NCBI RefSeq assembly: GCF_900155645.1
Contig: NZ_LT706985.1
Location: 372,001-436,000 of the forward strand
DNA from: Vaginimicrobium propionicum
GTDB taxonomy: Bacteria; Actinomycetota; Actinomycetes; Propionibacteriales; Propionibacteriaceae
Direction: 5' to 3'
Length of the DNA stretch: 64,000 bases
Part shown: one piece after another, positions 47,488 to 57,645 of the stretch
Layout: the number at the start of each line of letters is the position of its first letter
How positions within the stretch are numbered: position 1 is the stretch's first letter
Notes under the pieces: generated by a model
Database searches by the model: none
Seen by the model: only the letters and a program-made list of their open reading frames with translations
Told to the model about the DNA's origin: nothing
Translations under genes and position numbers: made by a program

Positions 47488-48612
47488 ATGACCGAAAATC
47501 GACAACCGGCAATTTTGGTTCTCGAGGACGGTCGAGTCTTTCATGGCAAAAGTTTCGCCGCTATCGGTCAGACTTTCGGTGAAGGGGTTTTCGCCACAGG
47601 CATGTCTGGCTATCAGGAGACTTTGACTGACCCCAGCTATTACCGTCAGATCGTCTTAGCTACCGCCCCTCACATCGGTAATACCGGATGGAATGATGAT
47701 GACGATGAGTCATCCCGTATCTGGGTGGCTGGCTACGTAGTTCGTGACCCAGCTAGACGCACTTCGAATTGGCGGGCGAATCGCAGCCTAGAAGATGAAC
47801 TTGTGGCTCAACATATCGTCGGTATTTGCGAGCTAGACACTAGGGCTTTGACTAGGCATTTGCGCGACGCTGGCACGATGCGCATGGGTATCTCGTCTAC
47901 AGATATTGACGAGCAAGCTTTGTTGGCCAAGGTGAAATCCCAGCCGCTGATGGCTGGGGCAAACCTGATTAGCCAAGTCACCACGGACTACCCTTATACG
48001 ATTGAAGCTATAGGAGTTAAAAAATTTGATGTGGTTGCCCTCGATTTGGGAGTAAAAAAGAACTCACTACAAGAGTTGGCTCGGCGGGGGCTGAGGGTAC
48101 ATGTTGTGCCAGCCAGTTTTACCTGGGAACAAATTCAAGCCTATAAACCAGATGGGCTATTCGTGTCTAACGGTCCTGGAGATCCGGCTACAGCCGATCA
48201 CGAGGTGAGTTTAGTTAAAAAAGCTTTGGAAGCTGAAGTCCCGGTCTTCGGAATTTGTTTCGGTAATCAGATTCTTGGAAGAGCCCTCGGATTCGATACT
48301 TACAAGCTGAAATACGGTCACCGAGGAATAAACCAGCCAGTGCTTGATAAACGTTACGGACGTATCGATATCACCGCGCATAATCATGGTTTCGCTGTTT
48401 CAGTGCCCCTGGACCGCAGTGTAGAAACTGAATTTGGGCGAGTGGCGGTCAGTCACGTCTGCCTAAACGACAATGTCGTAGAAGGTTTGGAATTAACCCG
48501 TAATAACCGGTTAGCAGCGTTGTCAGTCCAGTACCACCCGGAAGCAGCTGCCGGTCCCCATGACGCCGAGTACCTATTCGACCGTTTCGTTAAGGTGATG
48601 GAAAATGCCTAA
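47488..48612 (+). CDS. carA: Carbamoyl-phosphate synthase small (glutaminase) subunit
   Basis: CarA hydrolyses glutamine and passes ammonia to CarB for carbamoyl phosphate, the precursor of pyrimidines and arginine. The 374-residue protein has the N-terminal CPSase-specific domain ([37 protein letters not shown]) and the amidotransferase domain with nucleophile Cys in [15 protein letters not shown] and the His-Glu pair in [14 protein letters not shown] strong AAAAGGA lies upstream of the ATG. It overlaps carB by eight bases. Confidence 0.98.
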   Translation: MTENRQPAILVLEDGRVFHGKSFAAIGQTFGEGVFATGMSGYQETLTDPSYYRQIVLATAPHIGNTGWNDDDDESSRIWVAGYVVRDPARRTSNWRANRSLEDELVAQHIVGICELDTRALTRHLRDAGTMRMGISSTDIDEQALLAKVKSQPLMAGANLISQVTTDYPYTIEAIGVKKFDVVALDLGVKKNSLQELARRGLRVHVVPASFTWEQIQAYKPDGLFVSNGPGDPATADHEVSLVKKALEAEVPVFGICFGNQILGRALGFDTYKLKYGHRGINQPVLDKRYGRIDITAHNHGFAVSVPLDRSVETEFGRVAVSHVCLNDNVVEGLELTRNNRLAALSVQYHPEAAAGPHDAEYLFDRFVKVMENA

Positions 48613-51600
48613 ACGCACAGACATAAAGTCAATTCTGGTGATCGGTTCTGGCCCGATAGTCATCGGCCAAGCTGCCGAATTTGACTATTCAGGTACCCAA
48701 GCATGCCGGGTGCTGCGTGAAGAGGGTTATCGAGTTATTTTGGTGAACTCTAACCCGGCTACCATCATGACCGATCCGCAATTTGCGGATGCCACCTATA
48801 TCGAACCAATCACCCCAGAATTCGTCACTAAGGTTATCGTTAAAGAACGTCCCGACGCGTTACTGGCTACTTTGGGTGGACAAACAGCATTGAACACCGC
48901 TGTTGAACTACATAATGACGGCACTTTAGCCAAATATGGTGTCGAGTTAATTGGTGCTTCTGTTGATGCAATCCAGCGCGGCGAAAATCGGGAATCGTTC
49001 AGAACTATCGTCGATAACCTGCCCGAATTCGATTTCGGCAAAGCTGAGTCTGCTCGCTCACGCATTTGCCACACCCTTGACGAAGTCCGTCAAGCCGCTG
49101 AGGAACTTGGTTTTCCAGTGGTGTTGCGTCCCTCATATACGATGGGTGGAGTCGGCTCAGGTTTCGCCCATGACAAGGCAGAACTCGAACAAATGGCACG
49201 TATCGGTTTAGATGCTTCGCCAGTAACTGAGGTGTTGGTTGAGGAATCAATCCAAGGCTGGAAAGAATTTGAGCTAGAGGTCATGCGCGACAGCGCTGAC
49301 AACGTGGTAGTGGTGTGTTCCATTGAAAATTTCGACCCAATGGGTGTCCACACTGGGGACTCCGTGACGGTGGCTCCAGCGATGACCCTAACCGACCGCG
49401 AATATCAGTTGATGAGAGACGCTGGCATAGCGATTATCCGCGCCGTTGGGGTTGATACTGGTGGTTGCAATATCCAGTTCGCTATCGATCCAGACACTGG
49501 CCGGATGATTGTCATTGAAATGAATCCTAGGGTTTCCAGGTCATCGGCATTAGCGTCTAAAGCCACCGGTTTTCCAATCGCCAAAATTGCTGCCAAAGTG
49601 GCGGTTGGTTACACCCTTGATGAAATAACCAACGACATCACTACTCAAACCCCAGCTAGCTTTGAGCCGACTCTTGACTATGTTGTGGTCAAGGTACCAC
49701 GGTTCGCTTTCGAGAAATTCCCCAGTGCGGATGACACATTAACCACCCACATGAAATCAGTGGGTGAAGCAATGGCTATCGGACGTAACTTCACCGAAGC
49801 TCTAGGCAAAGCTCTGCGTAGCTTGGAAGATGCTAAAGCACCATTCGATTTCTCTATTCCAGTCGGTAATAAGGCTGAACTGTTAGAGAAAGTTGCACGC
49901 CCATATGACGGTCGCATGCGTGACTTAGTAACTGCTTTACGCGCTGGTGCTAGCGTAGATGAAATTCACGAGGCGACCGGCATTGATCCGTGGTTCTTAG
50001 ATCAATTGCTGCTCATTGTTGAGGTAGCTGGACGGGTGCGTCGTGCAGGGGAGCTAAAGCCAGAACTGTTACGTGAGGCGAAACGCCACGGCCTTTCGGA
50101 TCAACAAATCGCCCAGCTACGTAATTTATCTACTGAGGCCGTTCGACAAATCCGTTGGGGATTTGGAATCCATCCGGTGTATAAGACCGTTGATACTTGT
50201 GCTGCGGAATTTTCTGCCCGTACCCCTTACCACTACTCAACCTATGATGAAGAAACTGAGGTAGCCCAGCGCACTAAGCCTGCCGTACTGATCTTGGGTT
50301 CTGGCCCTAACCGTATTGGACAAGGAATCGAATTCGATTATTCATGCGTGCACGCAGCCATGGTGCTCTCCGAAGCCGGTTATGAATCGATAATGGTCAA
50401 CTGTAATCCGGAGACTGTTTCAACCGACTATGACACCTCTGATCGGCTGTATTTTGAGCCGTTATCCCTAGAAGATGTGCTTGAGGTCTATCACGCGGAA
50501 TCTCAGGCTGGCCCGATATCCGGGGTTATCGTCCAGCTTGGCGGGCAAACACCCTTGAAACTTGCCAATGCGTTAGCGGCGGCAGGGCTGCCCATCGTCG
50601 GTACTTCGCCTGACGCTATCGATATGGCCGAGGAGCGCGGAGCGTTTGGTGAGTTGTTGGCTAATGCCGGTTTAGCTAGTCCAAAGCATGGCATGGCTCA
50701 TAGTTTTGCTGAAGCTAAACAGATTGCAAATGAGATTGGCTATCCCGTGTTGGTCAGGCCAAGTTATGTGCTTGGCGGGCGTGGCATGGAAATTGTTTAC
50801 AGCGATGATTCACTAGCCCACTACATCGAGAACTCTGCCCAAATCAGCCCGGATTTGCCGGTTCTAGTTGACCGTTTCTTGGATGACGCTATCGAAATTG
50901 ATGTTGACGCGCTTTATGACGGCCACGAACTATATTTGGGCGCTGTCATGGAACACATCGAAGAGGCCGGTATTCACTCTGGAGATTCTGCGTGTTCTTT
51001 ACCTTCCTCAACCTTGGGCAAGGCGGTAATCGATGAAATTAGGACTGCTACCACTGCCATAGCGGACGGCGTTGGGGTACGTGGACTAATCAACATCCAG
51101 TACGCCTTAGCTGGCGACACCCTATATGTTTTGGAGGCTAACCCGCGGGCATCACGTACTGTACCTTTCGTTTCAAAAGCTACTGATACTGAACTAGCTA
51201 AAGCGGCAACTTTGATAATGATGGGTAAATCCATTGCCGAGTTACGCAAAGAGGGTATGCTACGAGCTGATTTCGATGGCGCCCATACCTGGCGGTCAAT
51301 GCCGATAGCTATCAAAGAAGCTGTTATGCCCTTTAGTCGCTTCCAGACTCCTGAGGGACGCAATATCGATTCGATTCTTGGTCCGGAAATGCGTTCTACT
51401 GGGGAAGTTATGGGCTTGGATGCCAGTTTTGGTGTGGCCTACGCTAAATCTCAAGCAGGTATCTATGGGCATTTGCCCACCGAAGGAACGGTATTTATTT
51501 CGGTGGCTAACCGGGATAAGCGCAACATTATTTTCCCAGTAAAAGCCCTAGTGAAATTGGGTTTCGAGATTCTTGCCACGGACGGTACTGCCTCCATGCT

Positions 51601-51925
51601 TGAATTGCACGATGTAGCGGTTAGACGGGTGCGCAAACACTCTGAAGGTTCCGGTCCTAACGGAGAGCCAACGATTACTGAGCTAATAAAGTCTGGCCAA
51701 GTTAACCTAATTTTTAATACCCCAACGGGTGAAACTAAAGGTGGTTCACCGCGCGCTGACGGTTTCGAGATTCGAACCTCCGCTGTATTGGCTGCCGTCC
51801 CGATTATCACCACGGTTCAGGGGCTAGAAGCTGCAGTGGAAGGTATAGAAGCTATCCGCGATGGGGAAGTGGGCGTTTGCTCGCTACAAGACTGGGCTAA
51901 AACAGCCTGGCAGGCGATGAGTTAG
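48605..51925 (+). CDS. carB: Carbamoyl-phosphate synthase large subunit
   Basis: CarB makes carbamoyl phosphate from bicarbonate, ammonia and two ATP. The 1106-residue protein has the duplicated ATP-grasp halves: [21 protein letters not shown] with [20 protein letters not shown] in the first, and [21 protein letters not shown] with [19 protein letters not shown] in the second. An oligomerisation domain lies between, and a C-terminal MGS-like allosteric domain ([33 protein letters not shown]). All parts are present and in frame. It sits 10 bases before pyrD. Confidence 0.98.
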   Translation: MPKRTDIKSILVIGSGPIVIGQAAEFDYSGTQACRVLREEGYRVILVNSNPATIMTDPQFADATYIEPITPEFVTKVIVKERPDALLATLGGQTALNTAVELHNDGTLAKYGVELIGASVDAIQRGENRESFRTIVDNLPEFDFGKAESARSRICHTLDEVRQAAEELGFPVVLRPSYTMGGVGSGFAHDKAELEQMARIGLDASPVTEVLVEESIQGWKEFELEVMRDSADNVVVVCSIENFDPMGVHTGDSVTVAPAMTLTDREYQLMRDAGIAIIRAVGVDTGGCNIQFAIDPDTGRMIVIEMNPRVSRSSALASKATGFPIAKIAAKVAVGYTLDEITNDITTQTPASFEPTLDYVVVKVPRFAFEKFPSADDTLTTHMKSVGEAMAIGRNFTEALGKALRSLEDAKAPFDFSIPVGNKAELLEKVARPYDGRMRDLVTALRAGASVDEIHEATGIDPWFLDQLLLIVEVAGRVRRAGELKPELLREAKRHGLSDQQIAQLRNLSTEAVRQIRWGFGIHPVYKTVDTCAAEFSARTPYHYSTYDEETEVAQRTKPAVLILGSGPNRIGQGIEFDYSCVHAAMVLSEAGYESIMVNCNPETVSTDYDTSDRLYFEPLSLEDVLEVYHAESQAGPISGVIVQLGGQTPLKLANALAAAGLPIVGTSPDAIDMAEERGAFGELLANAGLASPKHGMAHSFAEAKQIANEIGYPVLVRPSYVLGGRGMEIVYSDDSLAHYIENSAQISPDLPVLVDRFLDDAIEIDVDALYDGHELYLGAVMEHIEEAGIHSGDSACSLPSSTLGKAVIDEIRTATTAIADGVGVRGLINIQYALAGDTLYVLEANPRASRTVPFVSKATDTELAKAATLIMMGKSIAELRKEGMLRADFDGAHTWRSMPIAIKEAVMPFSRFQTPEGRNIDSILGPEMRSTGEVMGLDASFGVAYAKSQAGIYGHLPTEGTVFISVANRDKRNIIFPVKALVKLGFEILATDGTASMLELHDVAVRRVRKHSEGSGPNGEPTITELIKSGQVNLIFNTPTGETKGGSPRADGFEIRTSAVLAAVPIITTVQGLEAAVEGIEAIRDGEVGVCSLQDWAKTAWQAMS

Positions 51926-51935
51926 GAGGCTAAGC

Positions 51936-53024
51936 ATGATTGGATTTGATGAGCTTAGAGCCAGGGCATTATTGCTCGGCTATCGCCAGCTAGTTCGTCC
52001 TTGGTTGTTTTCGTCTAATCAAGGCAATCCGGAAGCTATTCACGAACAAATGTTGCGTGTGCTAGGAGATCTACCGCAAAGCTTGCTTGACTTGTGTGCT
52101 GAAACGATCGGTGTGCGACGCAACCCGGTGACAGTTGCTGGCATCCGATTCCCCGGACGTGTTGGTTTAGCTGCCGGTCTTGATAAGGATGCTAGAGCGG
52201 CAAAAGCATGGAGTTCATTGGGTTTCGGGTTTGCAGAGTTGGGAACAGTGACTGCACACCCGCAGCCTGGAAATAAGAAGCCTAGGCTGTTTCGACTGGT
52301 TCATTCCGAGGCTGTCATCAACAGAATGGGTTTCAATAATCAAGGCGTCGAAGCTATGGCTAGACGGTTAGCCAGCTTCGGCGTGATTCGCGGCGCCGAT
52401 AATTTAGGCATGCCGATAGGGGTTTCTATTGGTAAAACCAAAGTTACCCCACTGGCTCAAGCCGTTGATGACTATCTATTTTCTTTCGAAACTATTGCGC
52501 CATATGCCGATTATGTCGCTATCAACGTTTCTAGCCCGAACACTCCTGGCTTGCGTGCTCTGCAAGATCACGACATGTTAGCCGAGCTACTTAAAGCCTT
52601 AGTTGGAGCCGCTAAAAATCTTGCTGGCCCGCCGCTCCCGCTATTCGTAAAAGTAGCTCCTGATCTTAACCCTGGTGGCCTAGATGACATTATCGAGGTC
52701 TGTTTGGATGCTGGGATAAACGGCATAATCGCCACAAATACCACACTTAGACGAGATAATATTCATCCTTTAGACGCAGGCTATAAGTCTCAAGTAGGCG
52801 GGCTTTCTGGGGCTCCCTTGACCAAGATGTCGGCCGAAATGATTTCTTATATTGCCAATCAGACTGATCTGCCGGTTATCGCATCGGGCGGCATAATGAC
52901 ACCCCATGATGCTCAAGCAGTCTTTGATGCTGGCGCTAAACTCGTTCAGGTCTACACCGGATTCATCTTCAATGGCCCAGCCTTGATTACCGGGATTAAC
53001 ACTTTGACCAAACCTGAGGTCTAG
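51936..53024 (+). CDS. pyrD: Dihydroorotate dehydrogenase (quinone), class 2
   Basis: PyrD oxidises dihydroorotate at the membrane and passes electrons to quinone. The 362-residue protein has the class 2 N-terminal amphipathic helices (MIGFDELRARALLLGYRQLVRPWLF), FPGRVGLAAGLDKDARA, FAELGTVTAHPQPGN, INRMGFNNQG, INVSSPNTPGLRALQ with the catalytic serine, FVKVAPDLN and the FMN-phosphate loops IASGGI and VQVYTGFI. It lies between carB and pyrF with gaps of 10 and 3 bases. Confidence 0.97.
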   Translation: MIGFDELRARALLLGYRQLVRPWLFSSNQGNPEAIHEQMLRVLGDLPQSLLDLCAETIGVRRNPVTVAGIRFPGRVGLAAGLDKDARAAKAWSSLGFGFAELGTVTAHPQPGNKKPRLFRLVHSEAVINRMGFNNQGVEAMARRLASFGVIRGADNLGMPIGVSIGKTKVTPLAQAVDDYLFSFETIAPYADYVAINVSSPNTPGLRALQDHDMLAELLKALVGAAKNLAGPPLPLFVKVAPDLNPGGLDDIIEVCLDAGINGIIATNTTLRRDNIHPLDAGYKSQVGGLSGAPLTKMSAEMISYIANQTDLPVIASGGIMTPHDAQAVFDAGAKLVQVYTGFIFNGPALITGINTLTKPEV

Positions 53025-53027
53025 TAA

Positions 53028-53825
53028 ATGTTTCTTCAGCGACTAAACCAATTAGCTACCTGCCGCCAAAAGCTGTGTGTGGGGCTGGATCCACACGAAA
53101 ATATTGTCACCAAATGGGGGCTGAATTACGACGTTGCTGGTGCAGAAACTTTGGCTCGCCAAACCATCGAAGCCCTGGGTGATTTAGTGTGCGCATTCAA
53201 ACCGCAATCAGCCTTCTTCGAATGTTTTGGCTCACCAGGTATAGCTGCCTTAGAACGAGTTTTGAAAGATATCCGAGAAATGGGCGCCCTAAGCATTTTG
53301 GATGTCAAACGTGGCGACATCGGTTCAACCATGGCCGCTTATGCGAGAGCTTATCTCGGTTTTCAAGCGCCACTGAGTGCTGACGCCATAACGCTTAGCC
53401 CTTATTGCGGATTCGAGGCACTACGTCCAGCATTAGATCTGGCTAAAGAAAATGACTGCGGGGTCTATGTGCTATGCAGAACCTCTAATCCGCAAGGTAG
53501 CCAGGTGCAACTAAAAAATAGTGAAGGCAAAAGCGTGGCTCAAATGATTGTTGACCAGGCAAATGCTGAAAATTTGGTAGATGGCAGCGGCTATGTGGGT
53601 CTAGTTATAGGTGCTACCCACAATCTAGATGTAGACCTAGAGGGTTTTACTGGTTCAATTTTGGCTCCTGGGATTGGCGCTCAAGGTGGCAGTGTCAGTT
53701 CGCTATCAACAATTTTTGGTGACAGAGCTGAGCAGGTGTTGGCTTCGGCCTCACGCTCTATCTTGTCTGCCGGACCTGGTCGTCACGATTTGCGGCGCCG
53801 TGTCTTAGAATCCCTTAGTGATTAG
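53028..53825 (+). CDS. pyrF: Orotidine 5'-phosphate decarboxylase, type 2
   Basis: PyrF makes UMP from OMP. The 265-residue protein is the longer actinobacterial type 2 form, with CVGLDPHENI, FKPQSAFFECFG and the catalytic Asp-Lys cluster in LDVKRGDIGSTMAAYARAYL, and APGIGAQGG and the arginine-bearing ASASRSILSAGPG near the end. It follows pyrD by three bases without its own obvious binding site, suggesting translational coupling. In many relatives mihF follows directly; here an aminotransferase gene intervenes. Confidence 0.96.
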   Translation: MFLQRLNQLATCRQKLCVGLDPHENIVTKWGLNYDVAGAETLARQTIEALGDLVCAFKPQSAFFECFGSPGIAALERVLKDIREMGALSILDVKRGDIGSTMAAYARAYLGFQAPLSADAITLSPYCGFEALRPALDLAKENDCGVYVLCRTSNPQGSQVQLKNSEGKSVAQMIVDQANAENLVDGSGYVGLVIGATHNLDVDLEGFTGSILAPGIGAQGGSVSSLSTIFGDRAEQVLASASRSILSAGPGRHDLRRRVLESLSD

Positions 53826-53839
53826 GAAGGTGAGCGTTA

Positions 53840-55042
53840 ATGTCGCTGTTTTCAACTATTGAGCAGGCGCCGGCTGACGCAATTTTAGGGTTGACCGACG
53901 CTTTCAAACAAGATTCGAACCCTAAGAAAGTAAATCTTGGGGTAGGCGTCTACCAAGACGAAGATGGCAAACTACCTCTGCTGAAATGTGTGCGTTTAGC
54001 TGAACAGGAATTAACTAGCGAGTCTCGTCCTAGAAATTATCTTCCGATAACTGGATTACCGTCCTATAACCAGGCAGTGCAACGCCTGGTATTGGGTCTC
54101 GATTCGCAAATTGTGGTTGATCAACGAGCCGTAACCGTACAAGGTTTGGGTGGCACTGGTGGGCTAAAAATTGCTGCCGATTTTTTGAAGCGTGTTTGTG
54201 GAGCGAAAAAAGCCCTGGTTTCTGCACCATCTTGGCCTAATCATAGAAACGTTTTTGCTACCGCTGGTTTCGAGGTCGACACTTATACCTATTACGACGC
54301 TAAGGCTCGGGGCATTAACTTTGACCAGATGATTGCTGATTTGCGCTCAGCTCAGCCTGGCACGGTAATTATTCTTCACGCTTGTTGCCACAATCCGACC
54401 GGCTACGATCTGGATCATAACCAGTGGGCCGAAATCATTGATGTTGTGTCCTCGAAGAGTTTGATCCCCGTTATTGACATGGCCTATCAAGGGTTCAGCG
54501 AAAGCCTTGAAGAAGACGGCTGGGTTGTTCGGGCATTTGCAGACAAAATTGATAATTTCTTAGTCGCTAATTCTTTCAGTAAGTCGTTTTCCCTTTACGG
54601 GGAGCGTGTCGGTGCGCTGACTTTTATTTGTGCTGACGCCGATCAGGCTGAAAGAGTTAATTCCCAAGTGAAAATAGTGATTAGGACGAATTACTCGAAT
54701 CCACCTACGCACGGCGCTGCTCTAGTAACCAAAGTTTTAACGAATGATCGGCTCTATCAACTGTGGGTTAGTGAATTGGGCGATATGCGCCAACGCATAA
54801 AGAAGATGCGTGCCCACCTGGTTGAAGGATTGAAATCTGCTGGTGTGGAAGAAGACATGAGTTTTATCACCAACCAGGTGGGGATGTTTTCCTTCTGCGG
54901 CTTGAATAAGGATCAAATGATTCGATTACGTCAAGATTTCAGTATCTATGGCACCGATAGCTCAAGAATCTGCATGGCAGGACTAAATATGAGCAATATT
55001 GAATACGTAAGCCGCTCATTTGCGGCTATCCTTAAACCATAA
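53840..55042 (+). CDS. Aspartate/aromatic aminotransferase, AspC/TyrB type (subgroup I-alpha)
   Basis: The 400-residue PLP enzyme exchanges amino groups between aspartate or aromatic amino acids and 2-oxoglutarate. It resembles E. coli AspC along its length: VNLGVGVYQDEDGKLPLL, GGTGGLKIAADFL, SAPSWPNHRNVF, LHACCHNPTGYD, DMAYQGF with PLP contacts Asp213 and Tyr216, Lys248 in SFSKSFSLYGERVG, and a substrate Arg in SSRICMAGLN. Most actinobacterial aspartate aminotransferases I know of are of a different subgroup, so this may be an acquired gene. GGAAGGTGAG precedes the ATG; it sits 15 bases after pyrF. A supply of aspartate for pyrimidine synthesis would fit the location. Confidence 0.9.
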   Translation: MSLFSTIEQAPADAILGLTDAFKQDSNPKKVNLGVGVYQDEDGKLPLLKCVRLAEQELTSESRPRNYLPITGLPSYNQAVQRLVLGLDSQIVVDQRAVTVQGLGGTGGLKIAADFLKRVCGAKKALVSAPSWPNHRNVFATAGFEVDTYTYYDAKARGINFDQMIADLRSAQPGTVIILHACCHNPTGYDLDHNQWAEIIDVVSSKSLIPVIDMAYQGFSESLEEDGWVVRAFADKIDNFLVANSFSKSFSLYGERVGALTFICADADQAERVNSQVKIVIRTNYSNPPTHGAALVTKVLTNDRLYQLWVSELGDMRQRIKKMRAHLVEGLKSAGVEEDMSFITNQVGMFSFCGLNKDQMIRLRQDFSIYGTDSSRICMAGLNMSNIEYVSRSFAAILKP

Positions 55043-55146
55043 ATAAATTCCGAATGGATATCCGTCCTAATTAGCAAAATTTAGTACCATCCAGTCGGTG
55101 GGGATTGGATTTTGTTGAAGCAACGGAACTCTTGGTTGGAGGGAAA

Positions 55147-55458
55147 GTGGCTGTTCCAAAATTAACAGGAGAACAACTACAGGCTGCTCGCGAGGCCGCA
55201 ACGCGAGCCAGGCGAGTTCGCGCCGAGCTGAAAAAATCAGTTCGTGACGGAAAGCTAAGCTTTGAAAAAGCCTTAGAAAAATGCCAAAAAGATGAGGTTC
55301 TGGCTCAGATCAAGGTTGTTGATCTGTTACGGTCTGTTCCTCGTATAGGCGATCGTCGCGCTGCGCAGCTCATGGAAAAATATTCCATCGCCGATAACCG
55401 TCGGATACGGGGGCTAGGACGCAATCAGTTGTCTGGGTTGCTCAGCGAATTCAATTAA
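55147..55458 (+). CDS. mihF: Integration host factor mIHF, actinobacterial type
   Basis: mIHF is a nucleoid DNA-bending protein of actinobacteria, unrelated to proteobacterial IHF. From the GTG at 55147 (AVPKLTGEQLQAAREAA) it has 103 residues: a long charged helix (TRARRVRAELKKSV), then the helix-two-turn-helix-like DNA-binding core (LLRSVPRIGDRRAAQLMEKY) and the closing RRIRGLGRNQLSGLLSEF. GGAGGG sits seven bases before the GTG; the frame also opens upstream at 55105, but that adds atypical residues. It precedes gmk, the standard mihF-gmk-rpoZ order. Confidence 0.95.
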   Translation: MAVPKLTGEQLQAAREAATRARRVRAELKKSVRDGKLSFEKALEKCQKDEVLAQIKVVDLLRSVPRIGDRRAAQLMEKYSIADNRRIRGLGRNQLSGLLSEFN

Positions 55459-55486
55459 TTCAGCGAGGCTAGGTCATGATTAGGTT

Positions 55487-56047
55487 ATGACCAGCAATCG
55501 TGTTTTTGTGATCTCGGGGCCAGCGGGGGTCGGGAAAGGGACAGTCGTATCTGCCTTGCGAAAGCGGTTCCCTGATCTCTATGTTTCGATATCTGCTACG
55601 ACTCGCCCTCCTCGTCGGGGGGAGGTTGATGGCGTCCATTATTTTTTCGTGGACGAAAGTAGTTTTGACCAGATGATTGCTGGCAATGACCTTCTCGAGT
55701 GGGCGTTGGTACACCGTAAATATCGTTACGGCACCCCTCGTCGTCCAATTGAAGAAGCAATAGCTAGCGGTCGTACTGCTATCTTGGAAATCGATTTGCA
55801 AGGTGCCAGGCAAGTCCGTCAATCTATGCCCCAGGCTTACCAAATCTTCTTGAAACCCCCAAGTTGGGACGAGCTGGTGCGTCGGCTAACAGGACGGGGC
55901 ACTGAATCAGCTGAAGCTATTGATAGACGGTTGGCAACTGCGCGCACTGAATTAGCTGCTGCCCACGAATTCGATAGCGTGGTGGTTAACGCTCGGCTCG
56001 AAGAAACAGTGGATGAACTGGTAGACTTACTAGGTCTATCGAATTAG
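55487..56047 (+). CDS. gmk: Guanylate kinase
   Basis: Gmk phosphorylates GMP to GDP. The 186-residue protein has the P-loop SGPAGVGKG at residues 10-18, the GMP-binding [35 protein letters not shown] and the base-region [15 protein letters not shown], with a lid RLTGRGTES. The ATG follows GGTTATG without a strong binding site, 28 bases after mihF. Length is normal for the family. Confidence 0.97.
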
Positions 56048-56081
56048 GTCTTTAACATTAAATTTAGAAGAGAAGGTCACG

Positions 56082-56417
56082 TTGAGTACTGACATCCCAG
56101 AGGGCATCACTAATCCGCCGGTTGACGATCTGCTAGAGCGAGTCGATTCTAAATACCGGTTAGTGTTATTTGCCGCTAAGCGTGCTCGTCAAATTAATGC
56201 GTATTATGCGCAACTTGGCGAGGGTCTGCTGGAGAACGTCGGCCCGCTAGTAGAGGTGGCTCCACAGGAGAAACCGCTGTCAATTTCCTTGCGTGAAATC
56301 CAGAGCGGCCAGCTTGAGTATCAAGAGATTGATCCCCAAGCTGAGGCGGCAGCTCGAGCTCAGGCTATGAGCGACCCGGAATTTACCTTCGACAGCCCAT
56401 TTGACGACCCGGCATAA
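56082..56417 (+). CDS. rpoZ: RNA polymerase omega subunit
   Basis: Omega assists assembly of RNA polymerase through beta-prime. The 111-residue protein has [32 protein letters not shown], the conserved core with the AKRARQIN motif, then [16 protein letters not shown]. The C-terminal 25 residues are acidic and unstructured. The start is TTG with AGAAGG 5-10 bases upstream; a TTG start is uncommon in this window. One base separates it from coaBC. Confidence 0.94.
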
Positions 56418-56418
56418 A

Positions 56419-57624
56419 ATGCGGGTAATTCTTGGGGTAACCGGATGTATCGGAGCCTATAAAGCCACTGAGATAGTTCGTAGACTTCGGGACTGGGGCG
56501 CTGAAGTAGTGGTTGTCCCCACCCACAACGCCTTAAAGTTTGTTGGTTCGGCTACTTGGGAAGCACTTTCTGGACATCCGGTTTGCACTCAGGTTTTTGA
56601 TGATGTCCCGAACGTTGCGCATATTCGGCTAGCTCAAGAAGCAGACCTAGTGTTGGTTGCTCCGGCTACAGCAGATTTTCTGGCTCGAATGGCTTGCGGG
56701 CGTGCTGACGATTTGCTTAGCTCTATAATCCTGGCCACGCAAGCTCCTGTCATCGTTTGCCCGGCTATGCACACCGCAATGTGGTTGAATCCGGCAACCA
56801 AAGCAAATGTGGACACCTTACGTTCACGAAACGTTATGGTGAAAGATCCTGATTCAGGCAGACTAACGGGTAAAGATTCAGGGCCAGGTAGATTCCCTGA
56901 TCCCCACGAAATAGTCAAGATAGCTATTGGTGGTCTAACAATTGAAGAATTTTGTTCTACTTGCGCTAGACAGGATTTGAGTGGCCTAAAGATTTGCGTA
57001 ACTGCTGGCGGGACGAGAGAGCATATTGATCCAGTCCGTTTTATCGGCAATGAGTCCAGTGGCCGGATGGGCGTTGAAATAGCTCGAGTAGCTCAATTGC
57101 GTGGGGCAGATGTGACTCTGGTTGCCTCGAACTTAACTGTTAGGCCCCCTAGCGGCGTAAACGTGATTCAAGCCTGTTCTACTGGCGACCTTAATGCCGT
57201 AATGAATGATATTTCTTTGAGCCAGGACGCTATCGTCATGGCTGGTGCGCCAGCAGATTTTGCCGCGGCTCACCCTGAAAGCAAAAAAATAAAGAAGTTA
57301 GGGCAATCTGGCTTGACCTTGGAATTGCAGCAAACCCCAGATGTGCTTGCAGGTCTTTGCGCTAACCGTAATGGTGGTCAAGTGATAGTAGGTTTTGCTG
57401 CAGAGACTGCCGCTAACCAAGAAGAATTGTTGAGACTAGGTAGACAAAAGTTATCTCGCAAGGGTGCGGATTTGTTGGTGTTAAATGATGTTAGCGGTGG
57501 CCAAGTGTTCGCCGCCGAAGATAACAACGTTTTGATCATCAATTCAACAGGTGTCCTAGCTGAGGCAAGTGGTACAAAATTGTCAGTGGCATGGGCCATC
57601 ATTGATGCCATAAAGAAGTTTTAA
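56419..57624 (+). CDS. coaBC: Bifunctional phosphopantothenoylcysteine decarboxylase/synthetase CoaBC
   Basis: CoaBC carries out the second and third steps of coenzyme A synthesis. The 401-residue protein has the flavoprotein CoaC domain (RVILGVTGCIGAYKATEIVRRL, APATADFLARMACGRADDLLSS, PAMHTAMWLNP) and the CoaB domain (ICVTAGGTREHIDPVRFIGNESSGRMGVEIA, GAPADFAAAHP, NDVSGGQVFAAEDNNVLII). I start at the ATG at 56419, one base after the rpoZ stop, because the upstream in-frame start at 56401 lies inside rpoZ and adds no family sequence. Confidence 0.96.
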   Translation: MRVILGVTGCIGAYKATEIVRRLRDWGAEVVVVPTHNALKFVGSATWEALSGHPVCTQVFDDVPNVAHIRLAQEADLVLVAPATADFLARMACGRADDLLSSIILATQAPVIVCPAMHTAMWLNPATKANVDTLRSRNVMVKDPDSGRLTGKDSGPGRFPDPHEIVKIAIGGLTIEEFCSTCARQDLSGLKICVTAGGTREHIDPVRFIGNESSGRMGVEIARVAQLRGADVTLVASNLTVRPPSGVNVIQACSTGDLNAVMNDISLSQDAIVMAGAPADFAAAHPESKKIKKLGQSGLTLELQQTPDVLAGLCANRNGGQVIVGFAAETAANQEELLRLGRQKLSRKGADLLVLNDVSGGQVFAAEDNNVLIINSTGVLAEASGTKLSVAWAIIDAIKKF

Positions 57625-57645
57625 CTTTTACCTTTGGAGCAATAA

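Noticed and set aside
50974-51363. 129-codon open frame on the minus strand inside carB
   Set aside because: It lies fully within an intact carB frame that encodes conserved ATP-grasp motifs; the antisense translation is Ser/Ala/Ile-rich with no domain, as expected for a shadow frame.
57625-57645. SAM riboswitch before metK
   Set aside because: The gap to coaBC is only 21 bases and is taken up by the ribosome binding site.
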